Source: a virus. Taken from it: 22,747 bases of DNA. Of the stretch, positions 15,483 through 21,814 are shown in pieces; the stretch's first letter is position 1; the number at the start of each line of letters is the position of its first letter. The stretch lies in IMG/VR virus record IMGVR_UViG_3300046467_000991, positions 1-22,747 of that record. One strand, given 5' to 3'. A program made the translations under genes and the position numbers. The notes beneath the pieces are model-generated. The model was not told the DNA's origin and ran no database searches. It saw nothing but the letters and a program-made list of their open reading frames with translations.

Positions 15483-15944
15483 ATGGCGAGTTCAATATAC
15501 ATATATACAGATAAGAAAGACTATGATAACCTATACAAGGGAAAAACTGATGCTTGGACATTCCAAACACACATAATAGATATGTTCATAAAACCAACAG
15601 TGAGTGGTTACGATGTATATGATTGTCATGAAAATAGATTATGGGTTGTAACAAATGTAACGAAGTTGAAGGAGAGACCATCTTTGCAAAGAACAATAGT
15701 CCATTTTACAAATGGGTCTGCAATTGATTATATAGAAGGTGATGAATTATTAATAGAGAAAGAAAACATTGTTTATAATCCTAAGACTAACCAGTTGGAA
15801 TTCTTCCCAAGAAGACTAAGAAAACCATTGATGAGTATAAGAGTAGACAAGGTTATAGGTGGAAGGCCAGATAAAAAAACAAAAATAAATTTTAAGAAAA
15901 AATTCTATGATATCACAAACAATAGGTTGAATCTATTTGTCTAG
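15483..15944 (+). CDS. Hypothetical protein, first gene of a plus-strand island
   Basis: This 153-residue protein runs opposite to the surrounding structural genes. The ATG at 15483 is about 25 nt after the shared TATA box, so the mRNA should be leaderless. The sequence is beta-rich with aromatic residues (ASSIYIYTDKKDYDNLYKGK, NRLWVVTNVTKL) and a very basic C-terminus (DKKTKINFKKKFYDITNN). No cysteine cluster, membrane segment or catalytic motif is visible. I do not recognise the family. Strand switch and isolated promoter resemble a 'moron' inserted in a head-tail block. Confidence 0.75.
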   Translation: MASSIYIYTDKKDYDNLYKGKTDAWTFQTHIIDMFIKPTVSGYDVYDCHENRLWVVTNVTKLKERPSLQRTIVHFTNGSAIDYIEGDELLIEKENIVYNPKTNQLEFFPRRLRKPLMSIRVDKVIGGRPDKKTKINFKKKFYDITNNRLNLFV

Positions 15945-16125
15945 TTTTATATTTAGGGCTGCAGGTTTTAGTGAGATAATAGAACTGTTAAAAGAAACTA
16001 ATGTTAGATTAAAAAACCTAGAGGTACTATTAGAATTTACCTTGTCTCCACCAGATTTAGCTAGATATAAAAAAGGAATGAAGTTTGAGAGTATACCTAG
16101 AAAAAATATTAAGCACCAAGATTAG
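15937..16125 (+). CDS. Small hypothetical protein, second gene of the island
   Basis: This 62-residue frame starts at TTG 15937 and overlaps the upstream gene by 8 bases, implying coupled translation. A helical section (FSEIIELLKETNVRLKNLEV) may form a coiled coil, and the end is basic (KFESIPRKNIKHQD). The non-ATG start and small size make it less certain than its partner. Its 3' end overlaps the convergent minus-strand gene by 17 bases. Confidence 0.5.
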   Translation: MSSFIFRAAGFSEIIELLKETNVRLKNLEVLLEFTLSPPDLARYKKGMKFESIPRKNIKHQD

Positions 16126-16426
16126 TAATTTTTTTATACTGTGACTCTGTGTCTAATAACTCCTTTACAATTTCTTCCCACTCAGTCTTGAGTTCAGGGT
16201 GTGTTTTTGATATGGTATCCTCTTGTAATTTTGCAAGGATGATAATGGTCTTTTCTATACGATAAGACCTTTTGTTCAACTCTTCCACATTTTTTTGTAT
16301 CAGTTCTAGACAGTCCTGTCTCTTTTTAAATCGGCTTACAAAACTTGCTGCTAGACCAGACAAAAATATACCTATGACTATAAGTATGACCTCATAACCA
16401 AGATTTGGAAACACTTCTTCTACCAT
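16109..16426 (-). CDS. Membrane-anchored coiled-coil protein
   Basis: This 105-residue protein has one N-terminal membrane helix (about residues 11-32: YEVILIVIGIFLSGLAASFV) with positive residues after it (SRFKKRQD). A long charged helix follows (NVEELNKRSYRIEKTIIILA and onward), a probable coiled coil. The topology is like spanins or holin accessory proteins, but no partner is evident, so that is speculation. A TATA box lies 25-26 nt before the ATG at 16426, inside the end of the upstream zinc-protein gene. Confidence 0.68.
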   Translation of the reverse strand: MVEEVFPNLGYEVILIVIGIFLSGLAASFVSRFKKRQDCLELIQKNVEELNKRSYRIEKTIIILAKLQEDTISKTHPELKTEWEEIVKELLDTESQYKKITNLGA

Positions 16427-16446
16427 GTATTAGTGGAGTTTTCTTT

Positions 16447-16457
16447 GTATTTAAATT
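16447..16457 (-). promoter_or_regulatory. TATA-like element for the membrane/coiled-coil gene
   Basis: The minus strand reads AATTTAAATAC, centred about 26 nt before the ATG at 16426. It overlaps the last bases of the upstream gene by two. Confidence 0.5.
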
Positions 16458-16899
16458 ATCTTTTATTTCCCAAGTTCTTTGTGAATATCTCTTTCCAATC
16501 CTTACCATTCTTCTTCCTCATTCTTTTCCAGAAAGGATCTGTATACATAAATCCACCAGCCTTGTTGTATGCCTTTGTTACATCTGCTATCTTTCTATGA
16601 CATTTTTGACAGAATCTTGCATTTATCTCCTCTAAATTAAACTTATACTCACTACAGAAATAACATAACCCATAAAATTTATCACTTATCTTTGCTAACA
16701 ATGGTTCCCTACCACGCTTACCTGCACAGTCACCACATATCATAACTATAGTTGCTGCTGCTGCGTCTTTTTTAAAACAGTTTATACATACAGCTTCTTT
16801 ATAATGGTTTACATGAGTATACTCATCACCTTGATGTTTCTCCCATAGTTTCTTACCTATATACTCACCACCAGTATCTACATTGAGTTTAGTTGCCAT
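16456..16899 (-). CDS. Four-knuckle zinc-binding protein
   Basis: This 147-residue protein has four CxxC knuckles: C38/C41, C55/C58, C79/C82 and C97/C100 followed by H101. That is enough for two treble-clef or ribbon zinc sites. The spacing (14, 21 and 15 residues between knuckles) suggests pairing of 1 with 2 and 3 with 4. It resembles HNH-like recombination endonuclease VII scaffolds only in the knuckles; no clear HNH catalytic set is visible, though HCxxC-like residues near FCQKCHRKIADVTKAYN leave that open. It starts at the ATG that overlaps the upstream stop by one base, and lies in the portal-adjacent cluster. Nucleic-acid binding is likely. Confidence 0.75.
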   Translation of the reverse strand: MATKLNVDTGGEYIGKKLWEKHQGDEYTHVNHYKEAVCINCFKKDAAAATIVMICGDCAGKRGREPLLAKISDKFYGLCYFCSEYKFNLEEINARFCQKCHRKIADVTKAYNKAGGFMYTDPFWKRMRKKNGKDWKEIFTKNLGNKR

Positions 16900-17189
16900 T
16901 ACTTCTCTGCTAATGTTATTCTTTTCAATGCGTTTTGTAGTATTAAATATACATTGTTTGTAGAGTATTCATTTGTAGAAACCTTTCTACTTATTTTCTT
17001 AATAGATTCTATAGTATCATCTATGATTTTAAAATCTGCTGAATATACGTTTGTTAGTTTAGGTTTTTTCTCTTCCTTCACTTGTTCGTCTACCTTGTAT
17101 ACAATGCCATGTTTTTGTACCACTATTTCTGATTTTGGCTTTACCTGTACTATTCCTTTTGTCTGCTCTCCTTTAACTTTCTTCTTCAT
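16899..17189 (-). CDS. Small charged protein of unknown function
   Basis: The likely start is the ATG at 17189 (96 residues), because GGAGGTGGGAAG immediately precedes it. An in-frame ATG 30 nt upstream lacks such a site. The gene overlaps the portal end by 17 bases. The N-terminal half is highly basic then acidic (KKKVKGEQTKGIVQVKPKSE, VDEQVKEEKKPK). The C-terminal half looks helical (DDTIESIKKISRKVS, YLILQNALKRITLAEK). No motif identifies it. A small terminase or head-packaging accessory is possible by position but unsupported. Confidence 0.65.
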   Translation of the reverse strand: MKKKVKGEQTKGIVQVKPKSEIVVQKHGIVYKVDEQVKEEKKPKLTNVYSADFKIIDDTIESIKKISRKVSTNEYSTNNVYLILQNALKRITLAEK

Positions 17190-19194
17190 CTTCCCACCTC
17201 CTTGCACCTTGAAATTCATTCTTTACTAATTCTCTAGCGTTTCTTACTGTCATAATTGCATTCTTTCTTAACATTTCAATTGTCTTTTTCTTTGTCCATC
17301 CGAAATCTACTGCGTCTTGCATGGTAGATTTTACAACTTTGAAGTTACTTGGTGTTATTCCATCTGGAAAGTTTTTTCTACTTAGTGAAGTTCCATGTCC
17401 ACTTGCTGGGTGTCCACCAGCTATTCCACCTACTTTGGATGGTAATTTATGCTGTGGCTCTCCTTCAAACCTTTGTTGGTCTTCTTTTGGTGCTGATGTA
17501 CCTCTACCTCGTCCACCTGGTTTCAATCCTTCTGGTTTTTCTTCTGGATCTTCAGACATTCCTATCATCTCGGCAGTTGTTATAACTGGATCCTTTGAAA
17601 CTTTGAATTCACCTGTGTGTGTTCTTGCAATTTCAAATCCTAATCCCTGTAATGATTTCATGTTTTCAATCTCTACACCTTGTATCTGTAAGTCTCTTAA
17701 TCTATCTGTCTCTTCACCAGACTTTAATCTTAATTCCCAATCAGTTACACCACTCATGAATGCTAATTTTTTTAAGAATGATTTTAATAGAATGTCTTGG
17801 CCCCATTTTATTGCTCTGTTTGTAATTGTAACTTGCAAACCTTCCTGTGACCAACCAGTTGGTAGTTCACCAAAGTATAATGGAAGTACTCCATATATTG
17901 CACCGATAATCATTCTAAGTTCTTTTCTTACTGCAATAAACTCTAACTCTTTAAGAGAACCAGTAAAGTCAAGCCACTGTGCCATGTTCTTACCACCTGG
18001 CTTATCAGATTCAACTAATAGTGGGTGTATCATGTATGGATCTTCTGTAGCCTTTTGTTCAAGTGCATCCCATGACTTTCTAAATGTTTCGTAATTACGT
18101 GAAGCAATCACTAACATACCTCTTGGAGGTCTCATCTTATCAAAGTATTTTCTAATATATTCATCCATGTGTGACAAAGACATTACCTTTGACCATACTG
18201 CATAGATAGGAGAATAACCATATAATAATCCTGGCCTATATTTACCAGATCTCCAAATTATCTCACCCTCTCCGTAGATAACCCTCTTTGGTTGTGGTAT
18301 ACCAATGGAATAAACAGAGTTAACTTCAACTACTGCCTTTAATGCTTTTGTACCACACATATCACATCTATCGCTTACTAGTCTCTTTGCTCTATGCTCA
18401 AACTTTGGACATACATAAACTGGATTATGTTTATCATCATATCCAACTCTACCATCACTATCTGCAATCATTGCAACTTGTGGTGGGTCTATTCTTATCA
18501 GTTCTTTTATTTCAGATTTCTCTGGAATGATTTCACCTGTACTGTCATCTATAAAGTAATTTTTTAATACTAATAGATATGCATTGTCTGCTATCTCTAA
18601 ATCACGTTCTAACATTCTAGTTATATCTTCTAATGATTGTTCGTTATCGTTGACTGGTTTGTTTAATAAATCCTCTAGAACCTTTCTGTTTTCTGGTGCT
18701 GGTCTTAATAAATCTGTACTTCCACAAGTATCACATTGTAGTGGGCCTTCTGGGTGTAACTGTTTATCTCCTGGTTGTCTTACTGGAAATTGTGGTTTAT
18801 CTTTTGAGGCTTTAAGTGCCTTTGATGATGTAGTTGATCCTACAATACTTTCATTATCTTCATTCGTTGAATGTGGTTGTGCGTCTTTTGTATCTCCTGC
18901 CAATGGAGCATATTGAAATTCCTTTGAACAGTTAGCACATTTAAATTTCCACATCTCTACTATCTCAAATCCATTCTTAAACATTTCACGGTTAACTGTT
19001 TCAATGGGTATCCTAAGAGCATCTATATTATCTGCCAACTCATAGATCATTATGAGTGGGAATGGAAATATTGGTAATTTTGCACCAGTATCAGTTGCCA
19101 TATAAGGCTGAGCAATGCTAGGCCTTACTGTTGATTCTGTATAGGATTTAGATTTAAAATTAAAAATACCTTTAACTCTATCAATAACTCCCAT
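17173..19194 (-). CDS. Portal protein with inserted zinc knuckles
   Basis: This 673-residue protein is the first large gene of the head block. The ATG at 19194 is about 25 nt after a TATA box. Portal-type sequence includes PIETVNREMFKNGFEIVEMW near the N-terminus, LIRIDPPQVAMIADSDGRVG, then YGYSPIYAVWSKVMSL and GVLPLYFGELPTGWSQEG, in the order seen in SPP1/HK97-type portals. Two cysteine sites are inserted. One is C86/C89 paired with C154/C157, separated by a disordered linker rich in Ser, Asp and Lys. The other is C262-H267-C277/C280. These are absent from classical bacterial phage portals. The C-terminus (about residues 560-673) is a basic, Gly/Pro-rich extension. The dodecameric portal is the DNA entry and tail attachment vertex. 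Confidence 0.9.
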   Translation of the reverse strand: MGVIDRVKGIFNFKSKSYTESTVRPSIAQPYMATDTGAKLPIFPFPLIMIYELADNIDALRIPIETVNREMFKNGFEIVEMWKFKCANCSKEFQYAPLAGDTKDAQPHSTNEDNESIVGSTTSSKALKASKDKPQFPVRQPGDKQLHPEGPLQCDTCGSTDLLRPAPENRKVLEDLLNKPVNDNEQSLEDITRMLERDLEIADNAYLLVLKNYFIDDSTGEIIPEKSEIKELIRIDPPQVAMIADSDGRVGYDDKHNPVYVCPKFEHRAKRLVSDRCDMCGTKALKAVVEVNSVYSIGIPQPKRVIYGEGEIIWRSGKYRPGLLYGYSPIYAVWSKVMSLSHMDEYIRKYFDKMRPPRGMLVIASRNYETFRKSWDALEQKATEDPYMIHPLLVESDKPGGKNMAQWLDFTGSLKELEFIAVRKELRMIIGAIYGVLPLYFGELPTGWSQEGLQVTITNRAIKWGQDILLKSFLKKLAFMSGVTDWELRLKSGEETDRLRDLQIQGVEIENMKSLQGLGFEIARTHTGEFKVSKDPVITTAEMIGMSEDPEEKPEGLKPGGRGRGTSAPKEDQQRFEGEPQHKLPSKVGGIAGGHPASGHGTSLSRKNFPDGITPSNFKVVKSTMQDAVDFGWTKKKTIEMLRKNAIMTVRNARELVKNEFQGARRWEDEEES

Positions 19195-19212
19195 ATTATA
19201 TGATTATAACAA

Positions 19213-19224
19213 CAATATATAAAC
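19213..19224 (-). promoter_or_regulatory. TATA box for the portal operon
   Basis: The minus strand reads GTTTATATATTG, centred about 25 nt before the ATG at 19194, giving a probable leaderless message. Confidence 0.62.
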
Positions 19225-19253
19225 TTTGTTAAGGAATTGTAACTATTTTGTAA

Positions 19254-19361
19254 TTAACCACCATGTTGTGAGCAAGTTATGTCTCTCACATCTATAGTGC
19301 ATTTACAACTCTTTTTAGGTTTTGGTTCCTCTTCCACTGTTGATGATCTTCCTAATACCAT
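19254..19361 (-). CDS. 35-residue mini-protein with a CxC...C...H cluster
   Basis: A frame runs from the ATG at 19361 to the TAA at 19254. The peptide begins MVLGRSSTVEEEPKPKKSCK and contains CKC, then TC, then QHGG at the end, a possible zinc site. A TATA box centred about 26 nt upstream (19383-19391) fits a leaderless transcript, which supports expression. It precedes the portal gene by 60 bases. No known family is recognised. Confidence 0.55.
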   Translation of the reverse strand: MVLGRSSTVEEEPKPKKSCKCTIDVRDITCSQHGG

Positions 19362-19382
19362 ATATTTATATTTAATATGTTA

Positions 19383-19391
19383 GTTATAAAG
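19383..19391. promoter_or_regulatory. TATA box in the divergent 19.4-kb region
   Basis: CTTTATAAC on the minus strand is about 26 nt before the ATG at 19361. On the plus strand the same bases read GTTATAAAG and could start transcription near 19413. A second AT-rich element at 19365-19375 could place a plus-strand start near 19394. Confidence 0.5.
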
Positions 19392-19460
19392 ATGTGGGTA
19401 GTGTGAGTATGCACGCTCTATGGAGAAGCCTGGTTTTACTAGCCAGCCCACAATCTTTAT
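19386..19460 (+). other. Structured intergenic element (tRNA-like three-way fold)
   Basis: A 13-pair terminal stem is formed by 19386-19398 with 19447-19460, with a single bulged A at 19452. Inside, 19430-19434 pairs with 19442-19446 to enclose a 7-base loop (TTTACTA), which resembles a tRNA T-arm. Another small hairpin lies near 19401-19414, and 'TA' sits where U8-A9 of a tRNA would be. The space for an anticodon arm and variable loop is only about 15 nt, so it is not a normal tRNA. It may be a 5' leader structure of the plus-strand operon, a tRNA-like RNA, or a DNA inverted repeat. Confidence 0.4.
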
Positions 19461-19484
19461 CTGTATTAATGATGATATTTTTCT

Positions 19485-19706
19485 ATGAAGGAATGGGAGT
19501 TAATATCTATTGCATCGAAATTCGTATTACAGTCTTTCAAGTTAGAAAGTATTAAAGAACTACAAGAGTTTAATGGTGAAGACTATCAAACGTTCTTAGG
19601 TTCAATATCAGGCATATTAGAGGGTATGTCAATAATAATAAAGGAAGAGGATAGAATGTTATATAGTAAACTTATAGATTCATTAGAGAGGGTTGCGTGG
19701 AAGTAA
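19485..19706 (+). CDS. Small helical protein, first gene of plus-strand operon
   Basis: This 73-residue acidic protein starts at the ATG at 19485; an in-frame stop lies 10 nt before it, fixing the start. The sequence (MKEWELISIASKFVLQSFKL, KLIDSLERVAWK) is all-helical with no cysteine or membrane segment. Its stop overlaps the next start by one base. Translation would follow a 70-90 nt leader containing the structured element. Function is not recognised. Confidence 0.65.
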   Translation: MKEWELISIASKFVLQSFKLESIKELQEFNGEDYQTFLGSISGILEGMSIIIKEEDRMLYSKLIDSLERVAWK

Positions 19707-19873
19707 TGGTTGAATTAGAAGCAGAAGACTTTAATGAGATATTCGATTGGTTCACACTAGCCTTCGCTAAAAAATCTGCTGAAGATATAACAAAGCAGGC
19801 CAAAAAAACATTCTGGAAACTTAAATTCCTCACAGAAGATAAGATAAGAGAACTTGAGGGATTTGATGATTAG
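19706..19873 (+). CDS. 55-residue helical mini-protein
   Basis: A frame runs from the ATG at 19706 (TAATG overlap with the previous stop) to the TAG at 19871-19873. The peptide (MVELEAEDFNEIFDWFTLAF, AKKSAEDITKQAKKTFWKLK) has an acidic N-terminus and a basic amphipathic helix with aromatic residues. The next gene starts inside its end. No function is recognised; tight packing supports that it is real. Confidence 0.6.
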   Translation: MVELEAEDFNEIFDWFTLAFAKKSAEDITKQAKKTFWKLKFLTEDKIRELEGFDD

Positions 19874-20072
19874 CGAATATTTAAAAAAGGTTATAAAAAT
19901 AGGTTTTATTATATTAGTGGTATGGGTTTTATACATAACATTTATATATATAGATGCTTTACCTGACACTATGACAGTAGAAAAAGACTGTGATACTTGG
20001 AATCCAAACGCAGCACAGACAAAAACAATATGTCTTCCTAAAGTATACACTACATTTGGGTGGATGGGTTGA
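19866..20072 (+). CDS. Single-span membrane protein A
   Basis: I choose the ATG at 19866 (68 residues) over the TTG 12 bases upstream because GAGG lies eight bases before it and it overlaps the previous stop in the usual short way. Residues about 12-32 form a membrane helix (IGFIILVVWVLYITFIYI) after a short basic N-terminus (EYLKKVIK), so the C-terminal 36 residues, with two cysteines (KDCDTW, TICLP), should be outside. The cysteines could form an extracellular disulfide. It is in a pair with the next membrane protein, upstream of the metalloprotease. Confidence 0.66.
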   Translation: MISEYLKKVIKIGFIILVVWVLYITFIYIDALPDTMTVEKDCDTWNPNAAQTKTICLPKVYTTFGWMG

Positions 20073-20293
20073 ATTACGAAAGGTTTGGAATATGTGCAAC
20101 TATCATAATACTGGTAGGGGTATTAGGAGTGTCTAGTATAGCAACAAATATAGATCTAGGAATAGAATTTTCAACACCAAATTTTACAGATACCACACAG
20201 TACAAAACCATAGATGAAATAAAGGCAGATAATATTGCAGAAAGAGCTGAAACATTAAAAAAGTATTGTGTACAACTTAACATAGTGTGTTAA
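20060..20293 (+). CDS. Single-span membrane protein B
   Basis: Start is either GTG at 20060 (77 residues) or TTG at 20069, which overlaps the previous stop as TTGA. A membrane helix follows near residues 12-31 (CATIIILVGVLGVSSIATNI). The remaining 45 residues are polar (STPNFTDTTQYKTIDEIKAD) and end with two cysteines (KKYCVQLNIVC). Topology matches the preceding protein, and both end one base before the metalloprotease start, so they may form a membrane pair that assists the protease. Family unknown. Confidence 0.62.
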   Translation: MDGLNYERFGICATIIILVGVLGVSSIATNIDLGIEFSTPNFTDTTQYKTIDEIKADNIAERAETLKKYCVQLNIVC

Positions 20294-20294
20294 T

Positions 20295-21017
20295 ATGAGT
20301 ACATTCTGTATTATTAGGGATAATGATGAAAAAACAGATTGTAATTTTGAAGGATTAGCATTAAGTGTAATAGAAGAATGGAAGCATAAATGGCAGCCAA
20401 AAAAATACAAGGATCGAAGGGGGAGAGTAAGAAAGTTTGGTTATGTTACATACAAGGTAACAAATGAATCAAAGAATTTTCCAGATGATAAGTTTGAAGA
20501 TAAGGCATTAACAATAGCATTAAGGCAGTGGGGTTTAAGAACAAAGGATATAAGATTTAAAAGAATAAGAACAGGCACAGCAGACATAGAGATGAGATTC
20601 TTACCAAAGGAAGAAGATAAAATGTTCAGGGATAGACCTGGTACTTTGGCATATGCATATTTTCCTAGTAACCAAAAAATTGGGGGTGATATAACATTTA
20701 ACGACAGTGTGATATGGACAACAGATGGTAAGTCTCTAAACGCACATAAGGTATACCCCGACAAGTATCCACCAAAAACCAAAACTAAACTTCGTACATA
20801 TAACATTATACATACATTACTTCACGAGTGTGGTCACTCAATCGGCCTTAAGCATTGCGAGGAACATAAAACTTGTATAATGTATCCTTACTACAATGGC
20901 AGGGTTGTACTACATAACCACGATGTTTCTCGTATTCAGTCTATCTATGGCGCACGAACACTTAGCAGCCGTATAATCGACATTTTTCGCAAACGAATGC
21001 TACGAAGGTGGAGTTGA
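20295..21017 (+). CDS. Matrixin-like zinc metalloprotease
   Basis: This 240-residue protein contains the metzincin motif HECGHSIGLKH (H177, E178, H181, H187), with zinc-binding histidines and catalytic Glu. It is followed by the Met-turn CIMYPYY (M196). Upstream, TLAYAYFPSNQKIGGDITF and NDSVIW match the matrixin strand region, and the C-terminal helix DVSRIQSIYG matches the family's closing helix. No signal peptide is seen; Cys5 and Cys16 in the N-terminus could act as a cysteine-switch-like or disulfide element (speculative). It is preceded by two membrane proteins and followed by a terminator. A role in cutting the protein S-layer during release or entry is inferred. Coding strand and composition match the neighbouring small genes. 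Confidence 0.9.
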   Translation: MSTFCIIRDNDEKTDCNFEGLALSVIEEWKHKWQPKKYKDRRGRVRKFGYVTYKVTNESKNFPDDKFEDKALTIALRQWGLRTKDIRFKRIRTGTADIEMRFLPKEEDKMFRDRPGTLAYAYFPSNQKIGGDITFNDSVIWTTDGKSLNAHKVYPDKYPPKTKTKLRTYNIIHTLLHECGHSIGLKHCEEHKTCIMYPYYNGRVVLHNHDVSRIQSIYGARTLSSRIIDIFRKRMLRRWS

Positions 21018-21018
21018 T

Positions 21019-21041
21019 GTGGCGAAGCCACCGTTTTTTTT
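21019..21041 (+). terminator. Hairpin plus T8 terminator after the metalloprotease
   Basis: GTGGC-GAA-GCCAC (21019-21031) forms a five-pair stem with a three-base loop. CG and eight T residues (21034-21041) follow. It is one base past the protease stop and ends the plus-strand operon. Confidence 0.72.
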
Positions 21042-21050
21042 GGTTGATAA

Positions 21051-21062
21051 GATTTATATAAG
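21051..21062 (+). promoter_or_regulatory. TATA box for the zinc mini-protein operon
   Basis: GATTTATATAAG is centred 25-26 nt before the TTG at 21080, which fits a leaderless start. It follows the terminator directly, so a new transcription unit begins here. Confidence 0.62.
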
Positions 21063-21079
21063 TGGTTGGTGTAGTGATA

Positions 21080-21217
21080 TTGAGTAACGTGAAAGTAAAA
21101 TTTGATTGTGAAGACTGCCAGTGGAAATACAGGGGTGATATGAGTCATCTCTACGTTGTATTGAAACATAAGGATGTGCATATAAACGAATATATAATGG
21201 AGGATATGTATGGCTAG
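21080..21217 (+). CDS. 45-residue C2H2 zinc-finger-like protein
   Basis: A frame from TTG 21080 (or GTG 21089) ends at the TAG at 21215. The cluster CEDCQWKYRGDMSHLYVVLK followed by HKDVH gives C-x2-C and two candidate histidines, the layout of a C2H2-type finger. It precedes the next gene, overlapping by 8 bases. The promoter is well placed for the TTG start. DNA or protein binding is expected from the family, but no target is known. Confidence 0.65.
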   Translation: MSNVKVKFDCEDCQWKYRGDMSHLYVVLKHKDVHINEYIMEDMYG

Positions 21218-21494
21218 TAATTGGTGGCTTTTTATAGGAATATTTCTAGTTGTCTCTGGAATATTATGGCCTGTAGGGGCAGTGTTTATTTTTCTATGGA
21301 CAGTTAGTTTCATACAAAAAAGTATGAAAGAGAACAATCAGAAAAAACGCTATGAAGAAGAGAGAAATCTATCAAATGAACCAGAAATATACAATAATTA
21401 CTTTGAAGGAGATAAAATAATAAACGTTACTCCCAGAAAAGGAGATAAAAGATATATATTTGACGGTAATATAGACAACAGTGATATGAAATGA
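21210..21494 (+). CDS. Two-helix membrane protein
   Basis: This 94-residue protein has a strong ribosome site, GGAGGAT (21199-21205), five to ten bases before the ATG at 21210. Residues about 5-35 are hydrophobic (WWLFIGIFLVVSGILWPVGA, then FIFLWTVSFI), enough for a hairpin of two short helices or one long one. A basic, charged soluble tail follows (KSMKENNQKKRYEEER). It lies between zinc mini-genes, with overlaps on both sides. Function unknown; a small inner-membrane anchor is possible. Confidence 0.68.
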   Translation: MASNWWLFIGIFLVVSGILWPVGAVFIFLWTVSFIQKSMKENNQKKRYEEERNLSNEPEIYNNYFEGDKIINVTPRKGDKRYIFDGNIDNSDMK

Positions 21495-21610
21495 GTTTTA
21501 CCTGTTATACTTGTTGGAAAGTAAAGGACGATCTAGAAGAAAAGAGATGGAATGGCAAGAAATGTTGCGAGAGGTGTTACTTAAAATTTGAAAGATATAA
21601 AATTATGTGA
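21491..21610 (+). CDS. 39-residue zinc-ribbon mini-protein
   Basis: A frame from the ATG at 21491 (ATGA overlap) to the TGA at 21608. It contains CYTC and CCERC separated by 19 residues, so four cysteines may bind zinc, followed by a basic end (YLKFERYKIM). Too short for a database-style domain; coding is supported by overlap architecture and cysteine pattern. Confidence 0.6.
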   Translation: MSFTCYTCWKVKDDLEEKRWNGKKCCERCYLKFERYKIM

Positions 21611-21710
21611 GAGATGTAATGGAGAAATGAAAGACATTCAACCATGTCACATCAAATGTTTCAACTGTGGGGCAGAGATGGACTGCTCGGATAAGGGATC
21701 TGTATGGTAA
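21588..21710 (+). CDS. 40-residue zinc-ribbon mini-protein
   Basis: A frame from TTG 21588 to the TAA at 21708, overlapping the previous gene by 23 bases. It contains CERC near its start, then CHIKCFNCGAEMDC, giving six cysteines and a histidine in 40 residues. The TTG start is uncertain; an in-frame ATG at residue 14 would remove the first knuckle. Confidence 0.52.
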   Translation: MKDIKLCERCNGEMKDIQPCHIKCFNCGAEMDCSDKGSVW

Positions 21711-21814
21711 AAGAAAGAAACGAATTATTTTGGGCTGTTATGAACACCATAAAATGGAAAAAGATTCCTGTGCCAGTAAAAAAGAACCCATTCCCAGATG
21801 ATGAAGAATGGTAA
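21704..21814 (+). CDS. 36-residue basic/aromatic mini-protein
   Basis: A frame from the ATG at 21704 to the TAA at 21812, overlapping the previous stop by 7 bases. The peptide starts MVKERNELFWAVMNTIKWKK, and the rest is PVPVKKNPFPDDEEW. It is the one member of this gene chain without cysteine. No function is recognised. Confidence 0.5.
   Translation: MVKERNELFWAVMNTIKWKKIPVPVKKNPFPDDEEW

Noticed and set aside
16456-16899. HNH endonuclease reading of the four-knuckle zinc protein
   Set aside because: The knuckles fit, but I could not place a clear His-Asn-His catalytic set, so it is called zinc-binding only.
17321-18094. 257-codon plus-strand frame opposite the portal gene
   Set aside because: It is fully antisense to a well-supported portal gene. 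Its composition mirrors the complementary codons, and no promoter or coupled neighbour supports it.
19386-19460. A conventional tRNA gene
   Set aside because: T-arm-like and acceptor-like stems exist, but only about 15 nt remain for the anticodon arm and variable loop, and the D-loop lacks GG.
19409-19555. 48-codon frame overlapping the start of the 73-residue gene at 19485
   Set aside because: It overlaps a better gene in another frame and starts within the structured element, slightly upstream of the predicted transcription start.
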